Below, one piece after another: positions 56,201 through 64,000 of a stretch of 64,000 nucleotides of DNA. Every line of letters begins with the position of its first letter. Within the stretch, counting starts at the first letter, position 1. Under the pieces are notes generated by a model. That model saw only the letters and a program-made list of their open reading frames with translations, did no database searches and was not told the origin of the DNA. The position numbers and the translations under genes are program-made. This stretch comes from Linum tenue (taxonomy: Eukaryota > Streptophyta > Magnoliopsida > Malpighiales > Linaceae), in NCBI GenBank assembly GCA_946122785.1, contig CAMGYJ010000010.1:32839608-32903607 (forward strand). The letters run 5' to 3'.

Positions 56201-56755
56201 CTTCGAGGAACGACAGATATGGGCTTGTTCTATTCGAGTGCATCGAAGATGGATTTAGTGGGATATGCAGATGCAGGATATCTCTCAGATCCTCACAATG
56301 GTAGATCTCAGACAGGATATTTGTTCACTTGTGGTGGTACAGCCATTTCGTGGCGATCCACAAAACAAACTATAACAGCCACATCATCCAATCATGCTGA
56401 AATCCTAGCAATTCACGAGGCAAGTCGCGAATGTGTTTGGTTAAGATCTATAATTCGACACATCAGAGAATCGTGTGGACTATCTCTAGGAAAAATGATC
56501 CCGACGATCATGTATGAAGATAATGCAGCATGCATTGTTCAATTAAAGGAAGGATATATTAAAGGAGATAAAACAAAACATATTCCACCCAAGTTCTTTT
56601 TCACTCATGATCTTCAAAAGAGTGGTGAAATAATTGTTCAAAAAGTTCGTTCAAGTGAGAATCTAGCAGATTTATTCACCAAGTCACTCCCAACGACAAT
56701 CTTTGTAAAGCTTGTTCGTGAAATTGGAGTTCGACGACTCAAAGACCTGAGCTGA
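53246..56755 (+). CDS. Copia Pol: protease, integrase, reverse transcriptase, RNase H
   Basis: An open frame of up to 1,201 codons (from 53150); real Pol coding probably begins near 53246 (NEYSHAWLKIKN). In order: protease with CLIDSASTHT (active DSA at about 53300); integrase zinc-binding HDRLGH...CVACSRGK; integrase core with GDICGP, VDASTRW, RLDNAGEFS and LAESFIKR (the D,D,E set present). The reverse transcriptase has VRYKARLVAQGFSQ, MDVVTAYLYGSL and the catalytic YVDDINIIG. RNase H has YADAGYLSD and SSNHAEILA. No frameshift or internal stop, so it may be active. The sequence before 53246 is T-rich and ends in TTTTGTGAAG, a plausible splice acceptor, so Pol may be reached by splicing out the 52985-53245 region. 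That is inferred. Confidence 0.92.
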   Translation, partial: NEYSHAWLKIKNHDVCLIDSASTHTILKDKKYFSHLEMREANVSTISGSTNLIEGSGRASVLLPEGTKLYINEALYSSKSQRNLLSYKDIRRNGYHIETKEEENKEYIMITNMVSDKKYILEKLPAISSGLYYTFISTIETHAVVNQKFTNLDNFIVWHDRLGHPGLIMMRKIIANTCGHPLKGQKIYQFKDVPCVACSRGKLIIRPSPVKVRSESLTFLERIQGDICGPIHPPCGPFRYFMVLVDASTRWSHVCLLSTRNLAFARLLAQLIRLRAHFPDFPIKKIRLDNAGEFSSQTFNDYCMSTGIDVEHPVAHVHTQNGLAESFIKRLQLIARPLLMKTSLPISCWGHAILHAATLIRIRPTSYHEISPLQMIFGQEPNISHLKIFGCAVYIPIASPQRVKMGPQRRLGIYVGYESPSIIKYLEPLTGDLFTARFADCHFDESVFPTLGGENKQLGKDICWNELSLSHLDPRTRQCELEVQKIIHLQGLANQLPDSFTDQKRVTKSHIPAVNAPVKVDVPVGQSEIANESKPRLKRGRPVGSKDKNPRKRKGAMNQVDQIEDMKAQEESPSITKIVVPEEHQVPESFDNEEISINYVLDGKCWNRSKIIVDDVFAYAAALSVMNENEDHEPRSIDECKSRDDWPKWKEAIEAELNSLSKRKIFGPVVLTPENVKPVGFQFFVVRKRNEKGEVVRYKARLVAQGFSQRPGIDYEETYSPVVDATTFRYLISLAVREGLDLHLMDVVTAYLYGSLENDIYMKLPEGFTLPEANKTHSRENFSIKLNKSLYGLKQSGRMWYNRLSEYLMKEGYKNDPICRCVFLKRSGSEFVIISVYVDDINIIGTPEELPKAVDCLKKEFEMKDLGRTKFCLGLQIEHLKDGIFVHQEGYVEKVLKRFYMDKSHPLSNPMVVRSLDVKRDPFRPRESDEDLLGPEVPYLSAIGALMYLASHTRPDISFAVNILARYSSSPTKRHWNGVKHLLRYLRGTTDMGLFYSSASKMDLVGYADAGYLSDPHNGRSQTGYLFTCGGTAISWRSTKQTITATSSNHAEILAIHEASRECVWLRSIIRHIRESCGLSLGKMIPTIMYEDNAACIVQLKEGYIKGDKTKHIPPKFFFTHDLQKSGEIIVQKVRSSENLADLFTKSLPTTIFVKLVREIGVRRLKDLS

Positions 56756-56898
56756 TGTGGTCATGAGGGGGAGCATATACGCGCTGCACTCTTTTTCCCT
56801 TAACCATGGTTTTTCCCACTGGGTTTTCCTGGTAAGGTTTTTAATGAGGCAGCATGAGATAGCGTAATAATGCAATCTAGTGGTCATCCAAGGGGGAG

Positions 56899-57165
56899 TA
56901 TTATGTAAATATTTATATTTGGATGACCAATGGCCTACCACATTAGATGCTCACTTGGGAGTTACATGTAACTCCCATTCCTATATTATTATCTCTAATT
57001 CATATGCATTGATGTAATGGTTACCAAAGGGTGCCTATAAATAGAGCACACTATTGTATCACAAATGGAGTATGAATAAGAAGAACTATTCCCCTCACTT
57101 CTCTTGTGTCTTTCCTCCTCCAATCTTCTCTTGTAGTTGCTTACATTTCCATTAGTTTTATAACA
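56899..57165 (+). repeat. Right LTR of the young Copia element
   Basis: 267 bp, directly after CCAAGGGGGAG. It differs from the left LTR by one base near its start (TTAGATGC versus TTAGTTGC). Confidence 0.92.
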
Positions 57166-57360
57166 AAATTGATATTACAAATTCCATGTCAGATGCCACA
57201 TCGATGCTGACTAAAGTTTCTGTTAAAAATTAACGGTCAACGCAAGTCAACCATAACGAAAAAATAGTTTGGGACACAAATGTCATATAAGATACTTTAG
57301 GACACATATGACACAAAGTTAATACTTCGGGTTTCCTAGTGGTATTAGCCCTTAATTAGG

Positions 57361-57632
57361 GTGCTCAGTCCCATTTTCTTTTTCTTGAGCGCATGGGCTG
57401 CACTTGCTTGCTTCTCATTCGGTTTCAGCCCATGAGCTTTAGGTTAATGGATTAGGCTAGAATTTTCTTTCTCCAATTTTTTACTTTTCTCTCCACCATC
57501 ATTTTTCTTCGAAATCACTTTCTCCAATCTCTATTGTTCCTCCATGTTGAATTGGTTCGAATTTTGATTGCTGGAGTTTCTGGAATAAAGAAGCAGTCGT
57601 AATAAGAAATTCTCATAAGACACAAAATTTAA
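57361..57632. other. Short unassigned stretch between two mobile elements
   Basis: Contains ATGGGCTGC and CAGCCCATG words and a CT-rich part. It could be old promoter sequence. No gene is recognised. Confidence 0.3.
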
Positions 57633-59189
57633 TGTAACACCCCGAATTTCTGGGTTTAGGTCCGACCAATAATCAGGTTGGTTCAAAACTGGATAAAATA
57701 ATACCGTTTTATGTTAATTAAGGATGAATGAATTAAAAAAAAAACCCAACATGCGTTACCCCATTGCTTCTCCCTCGGCCTCTCTACTTCCCACACGTTA
57801 CTATCACACCCCATTACCACCAATCATAAACAACTCATTTCCCCTCCCATTAAACCCATACCCCCCATCTCAATTCCCAGCGGCGGCAGCAGAGAAATGA
57901 AGAAAGAAAGAAAGAAAGAGGAAGAAGAAGGCAAGTTCCCTAGCGACCTCATCCCCCTCACGTCCCTAGGTAAGGATCACGAATCCTTTCACGATTCAAA
58001 CTCGATTCATCTGTAGTCTAATCCAAAACTTGTTGTTTTTTGTATTCTAGTGAGTACAGTGATGTTTTAGGGTTTGAAACATCCATCGACAAGGAGATCA
58101 ACGTCCCGAGCCATCCGATCTAGTACTAGCTCGTCTACAGGTAAGGGAACTTGACCCCTTCGAGCTAGGTTTTTTAGCGACAGACCTTACAGGCCATTAG
58201 TGACAGAATCTAGATGGTCACTAAAGCTAAAGGAAATTTCCAGAAACATGATTTTTTTATTTATTTTACCTGTTTTGAACCTCAGCGGGTGTTTGTTTCT
58301 CGGTTTAACAGTTTTATAAATTGAGTTAGGTCCAGGAGATTGCTGTGATTTAATTTGGAGATTTTTTGAAGATGAATTACTATTTTTAGAAATTGGTCGA
58401 ATATGTAATTTAATTAAATAAAAATCATACCGAGGTGTTTTTAAGGGTATGATAATTTCTAGCATATACGTTCTCTTGACGGATACGGAAAAATTATTAT
58501 CTGAATTTTTAATGAAGGTTTAAGTGATTATTTCTAGAAAATTTATAAAGGAGGTTAATCAGTATTTGAGAAGAGGTTTAAGGATGGGACTTTGAGGAGA
58601 GGGTGTTTTGGTAAATCAAAAGTGGTTTTAAATCGAGAAAGGTCGTCTAAGAAAGTGCATTTCTTATTAATAGGTTATCCGAGATAATTTGGCTAAGGAG
58701 AGAATTCTTCGAGTAAGGAATCGAGGAGTCATCTTTTCGATGTGAGTGTAAAGGGGGTAAAAATATCCGTCGAGGTCTTTAGTTTATGTTTCTCATTTCA
58801 AGTTATGTTCATTAATTTTTAAGTAAGCGTGAAAATGTCTGTGAGGCATCCCACCGCCTACTTAAGATGGAGGCATGCGTTGTACTATGTATGGATATGA
58901 GTGTGTGTGGATGTAAGGTTAAGTAATGAACCCCCGGGTGGGTAGACCACTACTGGACACGGTAGATAGTCTGTCACTACTTGACGGCGATACGTAACGC
59001 AGTAGTTGACCGGTCATGGACTGTACGACGATACGTAACGCAGTACCATTGCCTTGATGATAGGGACACCGAACAACGATACGTAACGCGGTGAACCCTA
59101 GCAATAAATATTAAGGATTAAAGTATTAAGGATAAAAGCGAGAACGACTTTCATGAAAGAGGAAGTAATTTCTAATAATGTGTTAATAA

Positions 59190-60067
59190 GGTTTGCTTAG
59201 GCAAATACCTTAGTATTGTTTCTGATTGTGATCCTAGCTTCACGTCGCGATTCTGGGTAAGTCGGCAGAAGGCTATGGGTACAAAGGTGCATTTCTCTAC
59301 TGCATACCATCCTCAAACCGATGGGCAATCCGAGAGGGCGATACAGACGATGGAGTATCTTTTGAGGGCTTGTGTTATGACCATGGAGGGACTTAGGATG
59401 AACATTTACCTCTGATAGAGTTTGCTTATAATAATCAGTATCACAGCTCGATACAAGCAACTGCATATGAGGTTCTGTGTGGGAGGAAGTGTCGTACTCC
59501 GTTGTATTGGGATGCTGAAGGAGTGAGGCATTTACATGGCCCCGAGATGATGCAGAAGGTCGTGGAAAAGATTGAATTAATCCATAAGAATTTGAAGGCG
59601 GCTTAGGACCGACAAAAGAGTAAGGTTGAGAGGCCTGGAGTTCCTCGCCAGCATCAAGTGGGGGATAGAGTCTTTCTTAGGGTATCCCCTTAGAAGGGTG
59701 TGATGAGATTTGGCAAGAAGGGGAAGCTTAGTCCGAGGTATATCGGGCCATACGAGGTGCTTGAACGTGTGGGACCTTTGGCCTATCGGTTAGCCTTACC
59801 CCCTAGTCTGTCGAGGATCCACGACGTTTTTCATATTAGCATGCTAAGGGCGTATCGATCCAAACTGAGCATGTTATCAGGCATGGGGACATCCAGTTGG
59901 AGGACGATTTGACATATGAGGAGGTTCCAATCCATATCGTGGATAGGCAGGAAAAGGAGTTGAGCAGGAAGAAGATTGTCATGGTGCAGGTGATATGGAG
60001 AAACCAGGGCAGCAAGGCTGCAACGTGGGAGACGAAGAGTAGCATGAGAGAGAAGTACCCAACGTAG
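59190..60067 (+). pseudogene. Gypsy integrase C-terminal part and chromodomain remnant
   Basis: From about 59240 the plus strand gives SRFWVSRQKAMGTKVHFST, then AYHPQTDGQSERAIQTMEYL (integrase core end with catalytic E). Next come QYHSSIQATAYEVLCGRKC and [20 protein letters not shown], then [17 protein letters not shown]. After a frameshift near 59880 follows the chromodomain-like EEVPIHIVDRQEKELSRKK, VQVIWRNQGSKAATWE. Stops near 59412, 59605 and 59690 and frameshifts disable it. The order is that of plant chromoviruses (Tekay/Del-like). It stops at 60067. Confidence 0.85.
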
Positions 60068-60237
60068 TTTAACGTTGCTTAGACTAGTAGTTGATAGACC
60101 TCTTTGTACTTTAACGTTTAGTCCTCATTTCTCAATATTTCAATAATAGACCCAGTAGTTCAGTCCTGTTTCATAATAGCTAACACCCAGTTTAGTCTAC
60201 AATTTTGTGGTCAAAATTTCTTAAGGGGGAAGGAAAT

Positions 60238-60349
60238 GTTATATCCCAACTAGCGTAGTTCTTTCAAATATAGCGTTACACTTACATCGTACAAGTGATT
60301 ACGCTACAACTCAAATTTCGGGCATGATATTTTTATAAGGTGGAGGAAA
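60238..60349 (+). other. Short piece between polypurine-like tracts before the right Gypsy LTR
   Basis: TTAAGGGGGAAGGAAA precedes TGTTATATCCCAACTAGCG, which looks like the start of a Gypsy LTR, but only about 110 bp follow. A second tract, AAGGTGGAGGAAA, then precedes the LTR at 60350. It may be a leftover of a related element. Confidence 0.35.
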
Positions 60350-60618
60350 TATAACACCCCAAATTTTTGGATTTAGGTCCGACCAATCATTGGGTTGGTT
60401 CGGAATTGGATAAAGTAATACCCATTACTAATTGTAGGTTTTATGTTAATTACGAATTAATGAATTAAAAAAAAGCCCAACGTCCGTTACCCCATTCCCT
60501 CTCCCTCGGCCTCTCTACTTCCTACACGTTACCATCACACCCCATTACCACCCATCATAAACAACCCATTTCCCCTCCCATTAAACCCATATCCCCCATC
60601 TCAATTCTCATCGGCAAC

Positions 60619-62803
60619 TGTAACATCCCAACTTTTGAGTAAAGGTTTAACCTGACATTAATACATGGTTTGATTCATTGGTTTTTGATTTCGAACCAAA
60701 CCAAACCCCAAAGGGTCACAGCTGGCCGGTTAGGTAATTAACTCTCAATTGGAGCCGTTATAGCGTTCCATTAAACTCTTCAATTGGGAGCCTTTATAGT
60801 GACTACGTTACATCCACGAAGAAGTCCATGGGGTTAGTTTTAATGGTGGAGCCGTATCAAAAGGGAAAGGGAGTTGGCGTTCACGTGAAGGGAATCGAAA
60901 AGAAAGAAGCTTGCGATGGCGTTGAAGCTCAGAGAGTGATGAGCAGATATAGAGTGGACGTCGGTGGCGGCTGAACGCTTGGAGACTATGTTCATCGCTA
61001 GAGTTGATTAAGATGGAGACGGAGTTATTGGTAGCAGCAGCTATTGAGAAAGAGATAGGAGTGTGACAATGATCCCGTCGTAGGACCTGTGGCCAGGGGA
61101 TCTGCGATAGACTTGTCGAACGCGCCTCAATCGTTAACCGGAAGCTGAACTAAATCGAGGTAATAACTCAGCCCTACCAACTCCAAGAACTCGATGGTGA
61201 TGGTGATTGCATTAAGATTCGTAATGGTTGGTGGTTGTGTCAAAAAGGCTCAAGAAGTTGGACGAGAGGGAGAGTTAATTAGCTTACGTACGTAAATTAA
61301 CCTAGTTGGGAATCAGTTGATTTATCTGGTGGGTTAATCATCTTTTGGTCCTGCTGTAATGGATGGAGGGATTGTTATTTGGAGACCATATATCCTCCCT
61401 TCTAACGAGATGCACCAGTGGGTATAAGTGATGGAATTGGCATAAGAAGTGAGGTCCCACGTGAAGATGTGCAATTATAATAATGGTTGGCATGTAAACA
61501 AAGTAGTGCTAATTGGGATTGAAACTAAATGCAATTATAATGGTTTAGGAGTTGTTGGAACTGGCGAGAACTTTAACCGGGAGGAGTCTGGATCATCGAT
61601 GATGGTAGCAATTAAACAATGGGAAGATGTCGGGCAATTAAGGTCAATTCAACTCACCTTAATAAGGTGAGCGTAAAAGGGGTAAATTCTACGCATTACG
61701 AGTTTTAAATATGTATGTTACATGAAGTATATGTCAGTGCTTGATTATGTTTATGCTTGATAATGCATGTTCTTGTTGGAGATATTGTTTGATGTGCTTA
61801 ATTGAGTTTTCATTATTTACTTTTAATTTAAGCAGTTTAGTTTCTGTCTTTTATTAAGAGGTTGTGATTGGTAAGAAAGAGTTTTAGTACTACTTCACCC
61901 TTAAATAAGTTAAGGTGAAGAGAGTAAGAGAAAGTAATAAGTAAGAATTAGATGAGTAACCTCGCTTAGCTAGCCATGTTGACAATGGATCACTATTGGA
62001 CGCGGTAGTTGATCGGATCACTGTTGGACGACGATCGTAACGCAGCAGTCAATCGTGTATTTTGGGTCACTACTGGACGACGATACGTAACGCAGTAGTT
62101 GATCGGGCATGGAATTGGACGACGATACGTAACACAGTTTCCGTTGCTAAGTTATAGGTATGCAACCGGACGGCGATACGTAACGCGGTTGACATACATT
62201 AGTTTTAACACTGGACGGCGATACGTAACGCGGTAGTCAAAACTCAGTTTGAGGGGTGCCCCATTGTGAGGGTAGCCAATTTTAAGTAAGGCTAGTAGTG
62301 GCGCCAGCTAAGTCGAGGTAGGGGCCCCACAATAAGATAAAGGATGAGGTAACACAGTTTTAAGAGTTAAGGTTTTTAAGGGTGTAAGTAAGAACAACTT
62401 CCACCAGTTAAGGTAAGTGTTTTAAGTAAAAGTGCTCAAGTATTTAAGGAGGAGCAGTTAGAGAGTAACGAGATCCTGAGAAACTGTTCGAGGGAAGCCA
62501 GCTAGAGGAGAACGATACAAGCATCTTGGAGGATGTCGAGTCAGAGTTTCATGTGAGCAGCAACAGTAGTTGAGACTAGTTAGTTATTATGTTTTATGTT
62601 TATGAGTATAGACTGGAGATTAGATGGAGATTTTAAAGATTGAGTTTAATTTGCCCATGTGTTAGGGCGTTGCTTTGAACTACAAGAGTGTGTTTTCAGT
62701 ATTTTATTTATGAAAATTTTCCCGTTGCAATTTAAAATTTGACTATTTTATTTTTCAAGGGCATTTTAGTAAAAGTTGTACACGGCCGGGTTAGGGTGTT
62801 ACA
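60619..62803. mobile_element. Solo LTR of 2.2 kb (Ty3/Gypsy) with perfect 5-bp target duplication
   Basis: TGTAACATCCCAAC at the left and TTAGGGTGTTACA at the right lie between two GCAAC copies (60614-60618 and 62804-62808). Removal rejoins the host LTR at the AGCAAC/AGAGAA point seen uninterrupted near 57889. It is noncoding. It holds a short tandem-like array of CGATACGTAACGC words (62025-62235). Frame 61449-61670 has no known domain. Confidence 0.88.
62025..62235. repeat. Array of CGATACGTAACGC words in the solo LTR
   Basis: Five or so copies of GGACGRCGATACGTAACGC (one as GATCGTAACGC) occur every 40-55 bp. Many are followed by AGTAGTTGATCGG or GGT. Three copies of the same word occur in the left Gypsy LTR at about 58986, 59029 and 59075. 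The spacing is irregular and the shared word is the conserved part. Confidence 0.75.
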
Positions 62804-64000
62804 GCAACAGAGAATGGAAGAAAGAGAGAAAGAGGAAGAAGAAGAAGAAGAAGGCAAGTTCCCTAGCGACCCCATCCCCCTAACGTCCCTAGGTAAGGAT
62901 CGTGAATCCTTTCACGATTCAAACTCGATTCATCTGTAGTCTAATTCAAAACTTGTTATTTTTTGTATTCTAGTAAGAACGGTGACGTTTGAGAATTTGA
63001 AACATCGATTGATAAGGAGATAAACGTCCCGAGCCATCCGATCTAGTCCTAGGCTTGTCTATAGGTAAGGAAACTTGACCCCTTCGAGTTAGGCGGTCGT
63101 TTTAGGATTTTTCGTTAAGGTGTAATTCTGGATTTTTTTAGAGACGGACCTTACATGCCATTAGTGACAGTTTCTGGATGGTCGTTAAAGCTAAAGGAAA
63201 TTTCCAGAAACGTGATTTTAGTTATTTTACTTGTTTCGAGCCTCAATGGCCAACGAGTGTTTGTTTCTGAGCTTAGCAATTTTATAAATTGAGTTAGGTT
63301 CAGGAGATTGCTGTGATTTAATTTTGATATTTTTTGAAGATGAATTACTATTTTTAAAAACTGCTCGAATATTTATTTTAATTAAATAAAAATCTTATCG
63401 AGGTGTTTTTAAGGGTTTTATAATTTTCTAGGATATACGTTCTCTTAATCAATACGGGAAAATTATTATCTGAACTTTTAAGGAGGGTTTAGTTGGGTGA
63501 AAAATTCGTCCAAGATGAAATTAATTTGAAAAGGTGTATGTTTTTTAGGGATTATTTGTAGAAAATTTCTAAAGGAGGTTAAGTGGTATTTGAGAAGAGG
63601 TTCAAGGAAGGGACTTTGAGGAGAGGGTGTTTTGGTAAATTAAAAGGGGTTTTTAATCGAGAAAGGACGTCTAAAAAGTGAATTTATTATTAATAGGTCT
63701 TCCGAGATAATTCGGCTAAGGAGGGAATTCTTCGAGTAAGAAATCGAGGAGTCATCTTTCAAAGTGAGTGTAAAAGGATAAAATCTCTGTCGAGATCTTT
63801 AGTTTATGTTTTTCATTTCAAATTATGTTCGTTAATTTTTAAGTAAGCGCGATAATGTGTGTGAGGCATCCCACCGCCTACTTAAGGTGGAGACACGCGT
63901 TGTGCTATGTATGTGTATGAATGTGTGTGGATGTAAGGTTAAGTAATGAACCCCCGGGTGGTTGGGTCAGTACTTGACGCAGTAGTGGACCGGACATGGA

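Larger units (their letters stand above)
51327..57165 (+). mobile_element. Young, apparently intact Copia retrotransposon
   Basis: The LTRs at 51327-51593 and 56899-57165 are 267 bp each and differ at one position that I can see (T versus A, about 50 bp in). AAATT precedes and follows the element (51322-51326 and 57166-57170). With that duplication the LTR begins TATTATGTAAAT and ends ATAACA, so its ends are TA...CA and not the usual TG...CA. A purine tract CCAAGGGGGAG touches the right LTR. A TATA box (TATAAATA, 51464-51471) lies in the left LTR. After the left LTR comes CGTTATCAGCACGAG, which is not the common Met-tRNA site. Gag and Pol are both open. It lies inside the Mutator-like element at 49022. 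Confidence 0.92.
49022..57351. mobile_element. Mutator-like element, perfect 9-bp target duplication, with nested CACTA and Copia
   Basis: The left end GGGTTAATACCACTGGGAAA and the right end (minus strand) GGGCTAATACCACTAGGAAA continue as inverted arms for about 180 bp (TTAACTTTGTGTCAT, GACACAAATG). Identical TTAATTAGG copies flank the element (49013-49021 and 57352-57360). The original element was about 2.5 kb: arms plus GC-rich unidentified sequence (49350-49820 and 50560-51290). It now also holds a CACTA-type end at 49822 and a whole Copia element at 51327-57165. No transposase of its own is visible. Confidence 0.88.
57633..64000 (+). mobile_element. Deleted Ty3/Gypsy chromovirus-type retrotransposon (runs off the window)
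   Basis: Two LTR copies can be aligned: the left begins at 57633 (TGTAACACCCCGAATTTCTG) and the right at 60350 (TATAACACCCCAAATTTTTG). The right copy is split by a solo LTR (60619-62803), resumes at 62804-62809 and continues past 64000. Shared landmarks include CCGACCAAT, CTCCCTCGGCCTCTCTACTT, GTTCCCTAGCGACC, GTGAGGCATCCCACCGCCTA and AATGAACCCCCGGGTGG. Between the LTRs only about 0.9 kb of coding sequence is left, the end of integrase plus a chromodomain. Gag, protease, reverse transcriptase and RNase H are gone. The left LTR runs into coding sequence near 59150-59200 without an expected GTTACA end, which marks a deletion. Confidence 0.85.

Noticed and set aside
1..64000. CRISPR arrays, bacterial operons, complete tRNA or rRNA genes
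   Set aside because: Direct repeats found here are transposon parts or local tandem repeats, not spacer arrays. No complete tRNA cloverleaf or rRNA stretch was recognised.

Overview
The window looks like nuclear DNA of a flowering plant, most likely a eudicot. The genes are split by short AT-rich GT-AG introns, intergenic DNA is AT-rich, and plant-type transposons (Copia, chromodomain Ty3/Gypsy, Mutator-like, hAT, CACTA, Helitron) fill most of it. I cannot name the species.

Only three host genes are well supported. At 1669-7077 (+) lies a complete 18-exon phospholipase D of the PX-PH (zeta) class, closest to the PLDzeta2 type. It has a short upstream ORF and three PHR1-type P1BS sites upstream. 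Tail to tail with it, at 7547-11399 (-), is a LON1-like gene. It keeps a mitochondrial-type N-terminus and the Lon substrate-binding domain in clean in-phase exons, but it stops before the ATPase and protease domains. A 1.65-kb Mutator-like fold-back element sits inside it. At 40002-40928 (-) is a single-exon, tail-anchored coiled-coil protein like the peroxisomal and mitochondrial division factors PMD1/PMD2.

Layout of the rest. A decayed Helitron helicase lies at 11830-13560, followed by AT-rich sequence with MITEs and a hAT element (15959-16471). From 20637 to 36640 there is one large nest. It is an old Copia element whose left LTR was opened at its (TA)n microsatellite by a 9.1-kb chain of eight TA-flanked inverted-repeat elements. 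Some of these carry further Mutator-like and hAT insertions, and the Copia coding region is split by a 2.46-kb solo LTR. The right LTR still has the uninterrupted (TA)n, so the insertion point can be read directly.

Between 41431 and 43637 a Pack-MULE-like element carries pieces of two host genes: a RAV/NGATHA-type B3 domain and what looks like a pectinesterase-inhibitor domain. From 49022 to 57351 another Mutator-like element (perfect 9-bp target duplication) contains a CACTA end and a young, apparently intact Copia element with nearly identical LTRs that begin with TATT, not TG. The right end (57633-64000) is a deleted chromodomain Gypsy element whose right LTR is split by a solo LTR.

The strongest candidate for something undescribed is the family of TA-tract-targeted fold-back elements (15667-15931 and the 20893-30018 chain). 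Members have unrelated terminal repeats but share an internal core, and no transposase is visible.
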